Below, one piece after another: positions 28,291 through 42,218 of a stretch of 64,000 nt of DNA; positions within the stretch are counted from its first letter, which is position 1; each line of letters opens with the position of its first letter. Source of the stretch: Cyanobium gracile PCC 6307 (GTDB taxonomy: Bacteria > Cyanobacteriota > Cyanobacteriia > PCC-6307 > Cyanobiaceae); the NCBI RefSeq assembly GCF_000316515.1, contig NC_019675.1:2071964-2135963 (forward strand), written 5' to 3'. Below the pieces are notes generated by a model, which ran no database searches, had not been told where the DNA came from, and saw only the letters and a program-made list of their open reading frames with translations. The position numbers and the translations under genes were made by a program.

Positions 28291-28305
28291 GACGGCGGCG
28301 ATCAA
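26196..28305 (-). pseudogene. Acyltransferase-3 / SGNH hydrolase fusion, copy 3, one-base frameshift
   Basis: Third paralogue. The first part (TTG 28305 to about 27910) reads the leader and first AT3 segments, almost identical to copy 1. At 27908-27917 the strand shown has ttgaagggcc where copy 1 has ttgagggcc, one extra A, and the frame shifts; the total length is 703 codons plus one base. Downstream, the correct frame is open from 27875 to 26196 and holds the rest of the AT3 domain and an intact SGNH domain with LLGDSHAEHLLPM and YSDSHHLSVTGS. A restart at ATG 27875 would give a truncated protein of 559 residues. Either a recent inactivation, a phase-variation-like slip or a sequencing error. 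Confidence 0.85.
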
Positions 28306-28357
28306 CTCGGCCCCCCTGGGTGGAGGGAAATGTACCGACCGGGGGCCGCCGCCGGGT

Positions 28358-29263
28358 TCAGCCGGCGGTCAGCGCGGCAACCGGGCTTGCCACCAGACCC
28401 GCCAGCCACTCCAGCAGGGCCCGGTTGACCTGGTCGGGCACCTCATCGTGGGGGCAGTGGCCCGCCTCGAGCACCACTTCGGTGGTGCGGGCGGGTGCAT
28501 GCCGCTGGAAGCTGGCCCGGCGGCCAGCGGCGTTGATCCAGGGGTCGCGGATGCCCCAGAGCAGCAGCAGCGGGGCGCTGAGGTCGGCGAACAGTTCGTC
28601 GAGGGGCTGGCCGCGGGGAATGTCGAAGACGGTGCGGAAGACGCCGAAGGCTCCGGGATCGCGGGAGGGCCGCAGGATCGCCTCCACCAGCGCGTCATCG
28701 ACGTTGGTGCGGTCGATGTACACCTGATTCAGGGTGCGGCGCACGGTAGCGGGCCGGCGCATGTTCTCGAACAGCAGGCGCTGCAGCACCGGGCTGCGCA
28801 GCAGGGCCGCGCCGATGGTTCGGCGGGCGATGGCCCCCCAGCCCCGCGGCGGCTCCTGCTCGTCGCTGAAGGGGCCGGCGGCATTGAGCAGGGCCACGCC
28901 GGCGGCCTGATCCCCCAGGGCCGCACCGGCGGCGAGGGCGGCGAAGCCGCCGAGGGAGTTGCCCACCAACACGGTGGGCCGGCCGATCCGCTCCACCACA
29001 TAGGCGCAGAGCTGGTCGCGCCAGAGGGCGCCGCCGTAGGAGAGCCCAGCCGGCTTGGCGCTGCGGCCGAAGCCGAGGAGATCGATGGCATGGACCTCAT
29101 GCGTCCGGGCCAGCACGGGAATGTTGAAGCGCCAGTGGTCGGTGGAGGCGCCGAAGCCATGCACCAGCAGGATCGCCGGCCCGGTGGGCTGCTCCGGAGC
29201 CGAGCGGATGGCGTGCACCCGATGGCCCAGGAACTGCCAGGGGATTTCGGGTGACGAAGCCAT
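28358..29263 (-). CDS. Alpha/beta hydrolase
   Basis: A 301-residue cytoplasmic hydrolase. Oxyanion-hole HGFGAS near residue 35, nucleophile elbow GNSLGG near 100, acid residue in WGIRDPWI near 240 and catalytic His in EAGHCPHDE near 265 make a complete triad. The cap region between them is about 90 residues. This is the sequence type common in cyanobacteria and plant chloroplasts, of unproven substrate (esters, epoxides or pheophytin-like compounds have all been suggested for relatives). The acyltransferase row begins 52 bases downstream on the same strand, so they could be cotranscribed. Confidence 0.88.
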   Translation of the reverse strand: MASSPEIPWQFLGHRVHAIRSAPEQPTGPAILLVHGFGASTDHWRFNIPVLARTHEVHAIDLLGFGRSAKPAGLSYGGALWRDQLCAYVVERIGRPTVLVGNSLGGFAALAAGAALGDQAAGVALLNAAGPFSDEQEPPRGWGAIARRTIGAALLRSPVLQRLLFENMRRPATVRRTLNQVYIDRTNVDDALVEAILRPSRDPGAFGVFRTVFDIPRGQPLDELFADLSAPLLLLWGIRDPWINAAGRRASFQRHAPARTTEVVLEAGHCPHDEVPDQVNRALLEWLAGLVASPVAALTAG

Positions 29264-29341
29264 GGACGCAGGGGCGTTGCGGTGAAGGACGATGCTAGGA
29301 AGCCCGGCCAGCGTGCGGCCCCGCCCCCTGTGCCTGCCGCC

Positions 29342-29665
29342 ATGTCCGACGCCTTCACCCTCGCTGACCTGAGCCCGTTGCTGCCGGGGGTGGCCCTTTG
29401 GGCCCTGGCCCTTTACCTGCCCCTGAGCGTGCCGCTGGGCCGGCTGGAGCAGGCCCTAGCCGAGGCGTCCCTGGAGGAGGGGCTGCAGCAACTGGTGCTG
29501 GTGGGCGGCAGCCTGCTGCTGGCCCTGGCGGTGGGCCTGGGGGTGGAGCTGCTGCTGAGCTGGGCCCTGGGTCCGGGCTGGGCCGGCAGCCTGGGGTTGA
29601 TCGCCGTGCTCGGCAGCCTCTCGATCGGCCTGGCGGGCCGACGGGACGACGACCGCAGGTCCTGA
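29342..29665 (+). CDS. Small membrane protein of unknown function
   Basis: A 107-residue protein starting MSDAFTLADL (ATG 29342; an in-frame ATG at 29282 is less likely because its extension is Pro/Ala-rich and overlaps the promoter side of the hydrolase). Hydrophobic segments at about residues 14-30, 48-68 and 75-95, and a basic/acidic tail RRDDDRRS. No motif recognised. Divergent from the alpha/beta hydrolase and convergent with the antiporter gene 13 bases away. Confidence 0.6.
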   Translation: MSDAFTLADLSPLLPGVALWALALYLPLSVPLGRLEQALAEASLEEGLQQLVLVGGSLLLALAVGLGVELLLSWALGPGWAGSLGLIAVLGSLSIGLAGRRDDDRRS

Positions 29666-29678
29666 GACGAGGCCGGGA

Positions 29679-31037
29679 TCAGGCGGCCTGCTCGGCCGGG
29701 GCCTCCGCCGGGTCGGCAGGAACTTCGACGCCGCTGAGGGCCAGACGCAGCAGCAGGGGCGCCAAGAAGGTGGTGCCGATCACCATCAGCAGGATGGCCG
29801 CCTCCAGGGGCGCCGAGAGGATGCCGGCCTGGCTGCCCAGCCCCAGGAAGATCAGGCCCACCTCACCGCGGGGCATCATCCCCAGGCCCACCACCAGACG
29901 GTTGGTCTTCTCCTTGCTGAGGTAGCTCCAGCCTGCGGCCACCTTGCCGGCGATCGCCACCACCAGCAGGAACAGGGCGACCACCAACCCTTCGCGGTTG
30001 TCGGGATTGAGGGGATTCATCACCGACAGGTCCAGGGAGCTGCCGATCAGCACGAAGAACACGGTGGCGAACAGGGCCGCCAGGGGCTTCACCGACTGCT
30101 GGATGGCTTCGGTGTGCTTGGAGGCGCTGAGGATCAGACCGGCGGCGAAGGCCCCGAGGGCCGCCTCGAGGCCAATCGCCTCGGCGACGAAGCAACAAAG
30201 ACCCAGCACCACGAAGCCGGCCACCGCCACCTCCCCCGGTGCCCTGAGCCGGTCGAGGACCCAGTCGAAGGCGGGGGCGGCCGTGCGGCTCAGGAACAGG
30301 GCCACCGCCACGAACACCGCCGCCGCCAGCACCAGCTGCAGGATCGGACCGGCGGAGAGCACCCCGTCACCGGCCAGAGCCACCACCACCGCCAGGATGA
30401 CGATGCCGAAGATGTCGTCGAGCACGGCGGCGCCGATGACGGTCTGGCCCTCCCGGGTGCGGAGGAATCCGAGTTCCCCGAAGACGCTGGCGGTGATGCC
30501 GATGCTGGTGGCGGTCATCGAGGCGCCCGCGAACACCGCCGGAAACAGGGGCACATGGAACAGGAGGTAGAGCCCCGCCGTGCCCATGGCGAAGGGCAGC
30601 ACCACACCGGTGAGGGCCACGGTGGTGGCCTGGCGGCCCACGGCCATCAGTTCGTCGAGTTCGCTCTCCAGACCCGTGAGGAACAGCAGGGCGTAGAGAC
30701 CGAGCCTGGCGGTGGCCTCCAGGGAGGGGAAGCTCTCGGCGTAGATCGTGGCCACGGCCTCCGGGCTGACCCCGGCGCAGGCGCCGATCAGCTCGAGCAT
30801 GCCCTGGTTGAGCTGGGCGTGGACCTCCGGCGGCAGGATCAGGTGCAGACCAGTGACGCCGACCAGAACGCCCGCCAGAAGTTCCCCGAGGATCGTGGGC
30901 AGACCGAGGCGCACCATCAGCTCCGCCAGGGCCCGGGCCGCCAGGAAGATGACCAGGTAGCGCCCCACCTGCAGCAGGGTTTCCACCGTCTCGATCTGGG
31001 TGTTGCCGACCTCAAGCAGCAGGCTGGGCGCGACCAT
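29679..31037 (-). CDS. Cation:proton antiporter, CPA2 family (NapA/Kef type)
   Basis: An inner-membrane Na+ or K+/H+ exchanger of about 452 residues with roughly twelve hydrophobic segments. LPTILGELLAGVLVGVTGL near the N-terminus and GAAVLDDIFGIVIL near the middle, with the paired Asp of the CPA2 ion-binding site, are diagnostic; GLMMPRGEVGLIF-like sequence (GMMPRGEVGLIFLG) lies near the end. No TrkA-N regulatory domain follows, as in NapA-like rather than full Kef proteins. ATG 31037 is preferred; a longer frame to 31157 adds 40 residues without clear features. Convergent with a small membrane protein gene. Confidence 0.87.
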   Translation of the reverse strand: MVAPSLLLEVGNTQIETVETLLQVGRYLVIFLAARALAELMVRLGLPTILGELLAGVLVGVTGLHLILPPEVHAQLNQGMLELIGACAGVSPEAVATIYAESFPSLEATARLGLYALLFLTGLESELDELMAVGRQATTVALTGVVLPFAMGTAGLYLLFHVPLFPAVFAGASMTATSIGITASVFGELGFLRTREGQTVIGAAVLDDIFGIVILAVVVALAGDGVLSAGPILQLVLAAAVFVAVALFLSRTAAPAFDWVLDRLRAPGEVAVAGFVVLGLCCFVAEAIGLEAALGAFAAGLILSASKHTEAIQQSVKPLAALFATVFFVLIGSSLDLSVMNPLNPDNREGLVVALFLLVVAIAGKVAAGWSYLSKEKTNRLVVGLGMMPRGEVGLIFLGLGSQAGILSAPLEAAILLMVIGTTFLAPLLLRLALSGVEVPADPAEAPAEQAA

Positions 31038-31198
31038 GAACGAAATCAGTGGCGAACCGACGCTAAGGGCGTCGGCGTCGGTCACGTGTGCCGTTGCTGA
31101 TCTCCCGACAGGCCGGGCAGGAGGAATGGCAACCACCGCTACGGTCTGGGAACGCACGGCAAGACCTGTGCCCGAGGGACCACCGCGCGCCGACCGCC

Positions 31199-33760
<2,562 letters not shown>

Positions 33761-33803
33761 GGATGGCCCGTTGAGGGGGGCCTGAGGGGGACCGGGGGGG
33801 GCT

Positions 33804-34304
33804 TCAGCCGCCCCGGTGATCGGGCAGATCGGGCGTCTGGTGCAGCAGGCGGTTGAGGCGCAGCCGGTCGGCGTTGAGGGGGTCGGGGGCGAGCTCCCCG
33901 GCCACCTCCCGGAAGGTCTGCTCGACAGGCTCGGGCACCCGCACATCGAAGATGCGCTCCATCAGGGCCTCGATGGAGAAGAGGTGGGCGTTGATGTTCT
34001 CCAGGTCGGCCATGGCCTGCTGGATCGCCTCATGTTCCGCGGGCGCCTCGGCACCGGCCTCGGCCGAGGCGGCTTCCGGGGCTGCGGGAGTGGGGGGGGT
34101 GTCGCCGTCGCCGTGCTGCTTCTGGAGCTCCTCCAGAACTCGGCCGGCGAGGGTGCGGAACGACTGCAGCGCGGCCCAGTTGAGCTCCTGCTGCTGACGC
34201 AGGCTGGGATTTTCGCGGATCAGCCGGTCGTGTTCCCGATAGAACCGCTGGCAATCAGGACATTGGCAGGGCTCTTCTGGCACCGCGTCCCTTCTTTCAT
34301 TCAA
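33804..34304 (-). CDS. Unknown protein with CxCxxC metal-binding-like motif
   Basis: A 166-residue soluble protein not recognised. Residues 13-18 form C-x-C-x2-C (CQCPDC), followed by a His-containing segment FYREHDRL, suggestive of zinc binding; then a helix, an Ala/Glu/Pro-rich low-complexity stretch (about residues 70-95) and a helical C-terminal domain beginning AIQQAMADLENINAHLF. It is the third of three small genes in a row on this strand (35023, 34682, 34304 starts), and faces glgP. Confidence 0.65.
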   Translation of the reverse strand: MNERRDAVPEEPCQCPDCQRFYREHDRLIRENPSLRQQQELNWAALQSFRTLAGRVLEELQKQHGDGDTPPTPAAPEAASAEAGAEAPAEHEAIQQAMADLENINAHLFSIEALMERIFDVRVPEPVEQTFREVAGELAPDPLNADRLRLNRLLHQTPDLPDHRGG

Positions 34305-34364
34305 TGGTCATCATGGCACCGACCGGGATCACCCGAGCAAAGAGCGGCGTGGGAGCGGAAACGC

Positions 34365-34682
34365 TCAGGCGGCCATCGGGTCCTGATCGGGCTGGTCGCC
34401 GTCCTCCTGGAGCAGCGGCAGGGGAATCTCGATCGAACTGACCACCTGGATCACGTCGCGCAGGCGCATCGAATCGGCGAACCACCCCATGGCCTGCTCC
34501 ACATCGCCGCGACGCTCGGCATCGCCGGCCTGCTCCTCGTGGGCATCGGCCAGCAGGGCCAGCCAACAGAGGCAGCGGGCCTGCACCACCGAGAGATCGA
34601 GATCATCAGGGTGGCTGTGGGCGATGGATTCGCTCTCCTGCTGCACCAGTAACCGCAGGCGCAGGTCGTGAAGCTGGGTCAT
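34365..34682 (-). CDS. Small unknown soluble protein
   Basis: A 105-residue acidic protein predicted mostly helical, starting MTQLHDLRLRLL and ending in an Asp/Gln-rich tail. No cysteine cluster, signal or membrane segment. A helical pair around residues 30-75 (ARCLCWLALLADAHEEQAGDAERRGDVEQAMGWF read in pieces) looks like a short TPR-like hairpin, which is only an impression. 60 bases upstream of the CxCxxC protein gene on the same strand, so possibly in one transcript. Confidence 0.6.
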   Translation of the reverse strand: MTQLHDLRLRLLVQQESESIAHSHPDDLDLSVVQARCLCWLALLADAHEEQAGDAERRGDVEQAMGWFADSMRLRDVIQVVSSIEIPLPLLQEDGDQPDQDPMAA

Positions 34683-34771
34683 CCACTGCTGACGACTGGG
34701 GCCACGCTAGCGGGAGCGTCCGGTTTGGGAAGCCCACCAGCAGTAGCGCTCGTTACGGCCCGGACCAGGAT

Positions 34772-35023
34772 TCAGTTGCCGGCGTAGGCGATGCCCGCCT
34801 CCACCTCGGCGATCGCCTGATTCACCAGGGCGATCGCCCGCTCGCGGTGGCCACCTTTGTTGGGGGCAGCCATCTGCAGGGACGACCGGGCGCTGAACAG
34901 CGCATTGAGGGCGTTCTGCATGTTGGGCTGCTGGGCGACGGCGACGCCCGAGGCGACGACCGCGCCGGCGAGGAAGGCGACGGGGGTGGCCAGCCAGGGG
35001 GAAAACCGGGGACGGGAGACCAT
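34772..35023 (-). CDS. Small exported protein of unknown function
   Basis: 83 residues. A signal peptide is visible: basic MVSRPRFSP, hydrophobic core to about residue 28 and a cleavage-like AVAQQ. The mature part (about 52 residues) carries MQNALNALFSARSSLQ and ERAIALVNQAIAEVEAGI, a helical hairpin pattern that I associate with a family of small periplasmic proteins found in several bacterial groups, often of unknown function. Its upstream region separates it from the tRNA-Arg gene by 68 bases. Confidence 0.72.
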   Translation of the reverse strand: MVSRPRFSPWLATPVAFLAGAVVASGVAVAQQPNMQNALNALFSARSSLQMAAPNKGGHRERAIALVNQAIAEVEAGIAYAGN

Positions 35024-35091
35024 GACCTTAAGAATGTCTCAAGAAAATCTAGGCTGGCCGTGGCCTACCGCATGGCTTCCCGGCCGGGGAA

Positions 35092-35165
<74 letters not shown>

Positions 35166-35825
35166 TTGGAGCCAATTATGGAGGGTGCCGGGATCCTGCA
35201 GGCCAAGCCGTGGTGCCCCTTGCCCGCTGCCAGTGCGGCAGGCAGAACCGCCGGCCCAGGCCAACGCCCTGCCTCCATCCGTGAACGCCTGGCCCGTTGG
35301 CATCGATGGACCCTCCGAGGCTGTCGGCTGTGGCAGCGACACCATCAGGAGTTCCGTCGTCGTCTTCCCTATCGGTTTCGCCTGCACTGCCGGCGGCAAC
35401 AACCGGTTCGACGGATACCGGCAGTCCTTGATCCCTGCGGTAAGGCCAACCACGGCTGACATCATCTCGAGGCTGTTCGTCGACAACCTGCCCGTCCTCG
35501 GCACTGCCGCCGCCTTCAGTGTCTCCCGCAAGCTGCGCAGCCGCAGCAGGAATCGGGCGAGGAGGGCTCGACCCTGGCCGCCTGGAAGACGTTCAAGCGG
35601 CAGCTGGAGGCCACCAGCAACGAGCAGGAGCAGCGCGCACTTGCCCGGCAAGCTCATCCAGCCCATCAACCTCCTCCCCAAACCCGACCAGCCCTTCCCC
35701 GCCCTCAAGGAACACACCGTTGCCGCGATGGAATCCCGCTTCAATCCCCCCGCCCACGAGACCGACCAGGCCCGCTGCGGTCGCCTGCCGTGAGGCCCCG
35801 GAGGTCGCTGATTACAGTGACACAA
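35166..35825. other. 660-base stretch without a convincing gene; possible coding remnant
   Basis: Between tRNA-Arg and rnpB no continuous gene is persuasive. On the + strand two pieces in different frames look protein-like and could be remnants of one gene: about 35530-35640 (reading STLAAWKTFKRQLEATSNEQ) and about 35636-35793 (reading LPGKLIQPINLLPKPDQP and ending in TGA at 35791-35793). Together they suggest a decayed or frameshifted small gene. The rest is low-complexity in all frames. The promoter of rnpB should lie at the right end. Confidence 0.35.
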
Positions 35826-36237
35826 GAAAGCAGGCGAGGTGATCGCGATCGGTGCGGTTCGGCCTTCGGGCCCGTACCGCGGCCGGTTGAGGAAAGTCCG
35901 GGCTCCCCAATGGCCAGGCCTGCTGGGTAACGCCCAGTGCGGGTGACCGTGAGGACAGTGCCACAGAAACACACCGCCGATGGCCCGGGCTTGCCCGGCG
36001 CACAGGCAAGGGTGCAAAGGTGCGGTAAGAGCGCACCAGCGGCATCGAGAGGTGCCGGCTCGGTAAACCCCGGCTGGGAGCAAGGCCCAGGGACAGCGGT
36101 TGGCCATCTTCCCCGTCCCGATTCCCATGCGCCGCTCGAGGCCGCCGGTGACGGCGGTCCCAGACAGATGATCACCCCCCCAGCCGGCGGTCCGCCGCCG
36201 GCTGGGGAGAACAGAACCCGGCTTACGTCCTGCTTTC
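35826..36237 (+). ncRNA. rnpB: RNase P RNA
   Basis: The catalytic RNA that trims tRNA 5' leaders. Ends pair as GAAAGCAGG (35826-35834) with CCTGCTTTC (36229-36237). Conserved core elements are in order: GAGGAAAGTCCGGGCTC near 35889, the GGTAAACCCC region near 36062, and the universal ACAGAACCCGGCTTA near 36211. A strong Gly/Cys-rich-looking hairpin at 36180-36206 is one of the peripheral helices. About 412 nt, type A bacterial. rnc begins 15 bases after its end, so both processing functions probably share a promoter. Exact mature ends are by pairing, not by experiment. Confidence 0.95.
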
Positions 36238-36252
36238 CCCTCTTGCCTCGCG

Positions 36253-37008
36253 ATGACTCCCCAGCGCCGCCAGCAACTCCTGGCCTTCCTGGAGAGCCTG
36301 GGCTTCGATGCCGCCTCCGGCCTGCTCCCCTCGGATCCAGCCGCCGCCGGCGCCGCCCTCGAGACCCTGGACGAGGCCCTCACCCACAGCTCCACCGGCC
36401 TTCCCCGTCACCACGACCGGCTGGAGTTCCTCGGCGACGCGGTGCTGCGCCTGGCGGCCGCCGAGTTCCTGCACCGCGAGCACCCGGGCCTGGGCGTGGG
36501 CGACACCTCCGCCCTGCGGGCCCAGCTGGTGTCCGACCGCTGGCTGAGCGAGCTGGCCTGCAGCATCGCCCTGGAGCCGGTGCTGCGTCTGGGGCCGATG
36601 GCCACCGGCGACCGGGCCGGCCGCGCCACCGTGCTGGCCGAATGCGCCGAGGCCCTGGTGGGCGCCGTCTACACGGTGGGGGGCGGGCCCTGGGGCGGCC
36701 TGGAGGCCGTGCAGCGCTGGCTGGCCCCCCACTGGCGGGGCAGCGCCGCCGAGCTGCTGGCCGACCCGGCACGCCACAACTGGAAGTCAGTGCTGCAGGA
36801 GTGGAGCCAGGGCCAGGGGAAGGGCCTGCCCACCTACCACTGCCTGGAGCGCAGCCGGGTGCATGGGGACCCGGAACGCTTCGAATGCCGGGTGGAGGTG
36901 GCCGATCTCAGCGGTGAGGGCCGGGGACGGTCCCGCCGGGAGGCGGAGCAGCAGGCGGCCCGGGCAGCGCTGGCGGGCCTCGCCCTCAGGCCTGCTCCAG
37001 GGTGCTGA
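36253..37008 (+). CDS. rnc: Ribonuclease III
   Basis: Cleaves double-stranded RNA in rRNA and mRNA processing. 251 residues. The RNase III signature [14 protein letters not shown] lies near residue 54-67, with the downstream acidic pair in [11 protein letters not shown], and the C-terminal double-stranded RNA-binding domain begins at [20 protein letters not shown] and ends with [13 protein letters not shown]. The start ATG 36253 directly follows rnpB. The 3' end overlaps the convergent ndhS gene by 23 bases. Confidence 0.95.
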   Translation: MTPQRRQQLLAFLESLGFDAASGLLPSDPAAAGAALETLDEALTHSSTGLPRHHDRLEFLGDAVLRLAAAEFLHREHPGLGVGDTSALRAQLVSDRWLSELACSIALEPVLRLGPMATGDRAGRATVLAECAEALVGAVYTVGGGPWGGLEAVQRWLAPHWRGSAAELLADPARHNWKSVLQEWSQGQGKGLPTYHCLERSRVHGDPERFECRVEVADLSGEGRGRSRREAEQQAARAALAGLALRPAPGC

Positions 37009-37165
37009 GGGGCACGGTCACCAGCTTGTCCCAGTTGCCGCCCTCGAACAGCACGGCGGCCATCGCCCCGCTGATGCGCTGCACGAAGCCCTGGTAGCCG
37101 TTGTAGATCGAGCGGGGATCGCGCACCACCACGGTGGAACCGGGCAGGATCGGGCTGCTGGCCAT
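36986..37165 (-). CDS. ndhS: NAD(P)H-quinone oxidoreductase subunit S
   Basis: A 59-residue protein, below the size most gene searches keep. It reads [16 protein letters not shown], then [31 protein letters not shown] and LSTLEQA, the SH3-like fold of NdhS, the subunit of the cyanobacterial NDH-1 complex that docks ferredoxin for cyclic electron flow. Start ATG 37165, stop TGA 36986-36988. The last 23 bases lie antisense to the end of rnc. rimM starts about 110 bases away in the other direction. Only the conserved core is present, as in picocyanobacterial relatives. Confidence 0.88.
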   Translation of the reverse strand: MASSPILPGSTVVVRDPRSIYNGYQGFVQRISGAMAAVLFEGGNWDKLVTVPLSTLEQA

Positions 37166-37273
37166 GGCGGATGCCCCTGGGGGGGACCATCAAGTGGGGC
37201 CATTATCGATGCCGAGTCGTCCCCGTGGAGCCCCTGGCGTGTGCCCGTGGGCACCGCATCGGGACGTGACGCG

Positions 37274-37867
37274 ATGATGCCCCGCGACGGAAGCGATCAG
37301 GCCGTGGCCGACACCAGCGACGAGGGGCCAGGGGCCGACCCGGGCGAGCTCATGGCCGTGGGGAAGGTGGTGGCGGCCCAGGGCATGGGCGGCGACGTGC
37401 GTCTGCTGCCCCTGAGCGACTTCCCCGAACGGTTCACCCAGCCCGGTCCCCGCTGGCTGCAGGCCCCCGGGGGCGCCCCCCGGCCGGTTCGGCTGCTGGC
37501 CGGCAGGCCCGTGCCGGGCAAAACCCTGTTCGTGCTGCGTCTCGAGGGGATCGGCGACCGCAACGCCGCCGAAGCCCTGGTGGGGCAGCACCTGCTGGTG
37601 TCGGCCGCCGACCGTCCCACCCTGGGGCCGGGGGAATTCCACCTCCTCGACCTGGTGGGGCTCCAGGTGCGGCTGCTGCCGGATCCCCAGGCGCCGATCG
37701 GCACTGTGACCGACCTGATCCACGGGGGCAACGATCTGCTGGAGGTGGAGCTCAGCGACGGCGGCCGGCGGCTGCTGATCCCCTTCGTGGAGGCGATCGT
37801 GCCGGAGGTGAACCTGGCGGAGGGCTGGATCGGCCTGACCCCGCCACCGGGTCTGCTGGACCTCTGA
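37274..37867 (+). CDS. rimM: 16S rRNA processing factor RimM
   Basis: Assembles the 30S subunit head and binds S19. 197 residues: an N-terminal barrel starting at [27 protein letters not shown], and a C-terminal PRC-barrel with [32 protein letters not shown] and [15 protein letters not shown]. Start taken as ATG 37274 (a second ATG follows at 37277); the first 26 residues are an acidic, unconserved leader and the fold itself begins near residue 28, so ATG 37352 is possible. The frame is open well upstream, overlapping ndhS antisense, but that part is not conserved. Confidence 0.92.
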   Translation: MMPRDGSDQAVADTSDEGPGADPGELMAVGKVVAAQGMGGDVRLLPLSDFPERFTQPGPRWLQAPGGAPRPVRLLAGRPVPGKTLFVLRLEGIGDRNAAEALVGQHLLVSAADRPTLGPGEFHLLDLVGLQVRLLPDPQAPIGTVTDLIHGGNDLLEVELSDGGRRLLIPFVEAIVPEVNLAEGWIGLTPPPGLLDL

Positions 37868-39490
37868 GCGGAGGGTCTGAAGCGGCTGTGTACCCCGAAA
37901 AGCAGACAGTGCGGGGCTGCCCCGCTTGAATGTGCCCGTCTGATGGTCCTACGTGACAGCTGCCGCCGCGATGGCTACCCCCTCTCTGGTCCCGGTGATC
38001 CTCTGCGGCGGCACCGGCACCCGGCTGTGGCCCCTGTCCCGGGCGAGCTATCCGAAGCAGTACTGGCCCCTGGCCGGAAGCACCGAGGAAACTCTTCTGC
38101 AGCAGACGCACCAGCGCCTCCAGGGGCTGCCGGACCTGGCACCGCCGTTGCTGATCTGCAACGAGGACCATCGCTTCATCGTGGCCGAGCAGATGCGCCA
38201 GATCGGCGTGGAGCCGGCGGCGATCCTGCTGGAGCCGGTGGGACGCAACACCGCCCCGGCGGTGGCGGTGGCGGCCCTGCAGGCTACCGCCCGCGGTGAG
38301 GACCCCCTGCTGCTGATCCTGGCGGCCGATCACGTCATCCGCCGGGCCGCCGACTTCCGCGCCACCGTGGCCGCCGGCATGGCCGCCGCCAGCGCCGGCC
38401 AGCTGGTCAGCTTCGGCATCGTGCCCACCAGCCCCGAGACGGGCTACGGCTACATCGAGGCCGCCGGAGCCATGGCCGCCGCCACGCCCGTGCCGATCGC
38501 CCGCTTCGTGGAGAAGCCGGACAAGGCCACCGCCGAGGCGTTCCTGGCCACCGGCCGCTTCACCTGGAACAGCGGCATGTTCCTGTTCCGGGCCAGCACG
38601 ATTCTGGCGGAACTGGAGCGCTTCGCCCCCGAGGTGGTGGGCGCCTGCCGCATCGCCCTGGAGCAGGACAGTGCCGACCTGGAGTTCCTGCGGCTGGAGC
38701 GAGAGGCCTTCGCCAACGGCCCCAGCATCGCCATTGACGTTGCGGTGATGGAGCGGACCGACCGGGGCGTGGTACTGCCCCTCGATGCCGACTGGAGCGA
38801 CGTGGGCAGCTGGGCGGCCCTGTGGGAAACCTCCGAGCAGGACCCCGAAGGCAACGTGCTGCGGGGCCGGGTGATCAGCGAAGGCAGCCGCAACTGCTAC
38901 CTGCGCAGCGAACACCGTCTGGTGGTGGGGCTGGGCGTGGAGGATCTGGTGGTGGTCGAAACCGACGACGTGGTGCTCGTGGCCCACCGCGACCGGGCCC
39001 AGGAGGTGAAGGGCATCGTCGGCCGGCTGGAGCGGGACGGGGCCCCGGAAAGCAGGGCCCACCGCCGCATCTACCGCCCCTGGGGCCATTACGACGGGGT
39101 GGTGGAAGGGGAGCGCTGGCAGGTCAAGAAGATCTCGGTGAAGCCCGGCGCCAGCCTGTCCCTGCAGATGCACCACCACCGGGCCGAGCACTGGGTGGTG
39201 GTGCGGGGCACCGCCGTGGTGGAGAAGGACGGGGTGGAGGAGCTGGTGGGCGAGAACCAGAGCACCTACATCCCCCTCGGCGCCCGGCACCGCCTCACCA
39301 ACCCCGGCAAGATCGCCATGGAACTGATTGAGGTGCAGAGCGGCCCCTATCTCGGGGAGGACGACATCGTGCGCTTCGACGACCGTTACGGACGCAGCGA
39401 CGCACCAGCCCCTCAGCCCGGCAGGAGCTGGGCGAAGCAGGGCAAGGGGAGGGAGGCCACCGACGGCTCCCGGTGCCACTCCCCCACGGG

Positions 39491-39541
39491 AGGGTGTCGG
39501 GCCGGTGACGCCCACCGCAGGCCGTCACCGGCCCGACACCC

Positions 39542-39542
<1 letters not shown>
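39491..39542. terminator. Perfect 20-bp inverted repeat between convergent manC and glmS
   Basis: Arms 39491-39510 and 39523-39542 are exact reverse complements with a 12-base loop. No T-run follows on either side within a few bases, so it is not a textbook intrinsic terminator, but its place between convergent genes suggests bidirectional termination. It lies inside the extended 3' end of manC and ends at the stop of glmS. Confidence 0.75.
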
Positions 39543-41440
<1,898 letters not shown>

Positions 41441-41511
41441 AGGGAAAGGAATCCGGCGGGAAACGGGTGACGGGGACCTCGGGCGGGGGCCCGGGGCCAC
41501 GGGCCGAGGCC

Positions 41512-41539
41512 AAAAAAAAGCCCGGCGCAGGCGCCGGGC
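41512..41539 (-). terminator. Intrinsic terminator of psaC
   Basis: On the minus strand GCCCGGCGC and its complement (41520-41528, 41531-41539) form a GC hairpin followed by eight T (A at 41512-41519). It lies 35 bases past the psaC stop and upstream of glmS, so it separates the photosystem gene from glmS. Confidence 0.93.
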
Positions 41540-41573
41540 ATGAGCTTATGGGAGGGAAGCGGCGGCGCCGGGC

Positions 41574-41897
<324 letters not shown>

Positions 41898-41968
41898 TCA
41901 CCCTTGTTCATACGCGGAAAGGGCCCGAACGGGGCGACCCGTAGGATGCTGCCTCCCTCACAGCAGCC

Positions 41969-42211
41969 ATGTCCCAGGAAGCGATCTTCGCGAAAGTCCG
42001 GTCGATCGTTGCCGAACAGCTCAGCGTGGAGGCTGACGAGGTCAAGCCGGAATCCAATTTCCAGAACGACCTGGGAGCCGATTCCCTCGACACCGTCGAG
42101 CTGGTGATGGCCCTGGAGGAAGCCTTCGACATCGAGATCCCCGACGAGTCGGCCGAAGGGATCACCACGGTGGGTGACGCCGTCAAATACATCCAAGAGA
42201 AGCAGGCCTGA
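41969..42211 (+). CDS. acpP: Acyl carrier protein
   Basis: Carries growing fatty acids on a 4'-phosphopantetheine arm attached to Ser39 in [16 protein letters not shown]. 80 residues, acidic, starting [18 protein letters not shown]. The fabF gene begins seven bases after its stop, so carrier and condensing enzyme are made together. Divergent from psaC. Confidence 0.98.
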   Translation: MSQEAIFAKVRSIVAEQLSVEADEVKPESNFQNDLGADSLDTVELVMALEEAFDIEIPDESAEGITTVGDAVKYIQEKQA

Positions 42212-42218
42212 GGCGTCC

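Noticed and set aside
37911-37925. Six-base hairpin after rimM (gcgggg/ccccgc)
   Set aside because: Short stem without a T-run; too weak to call a terminator.
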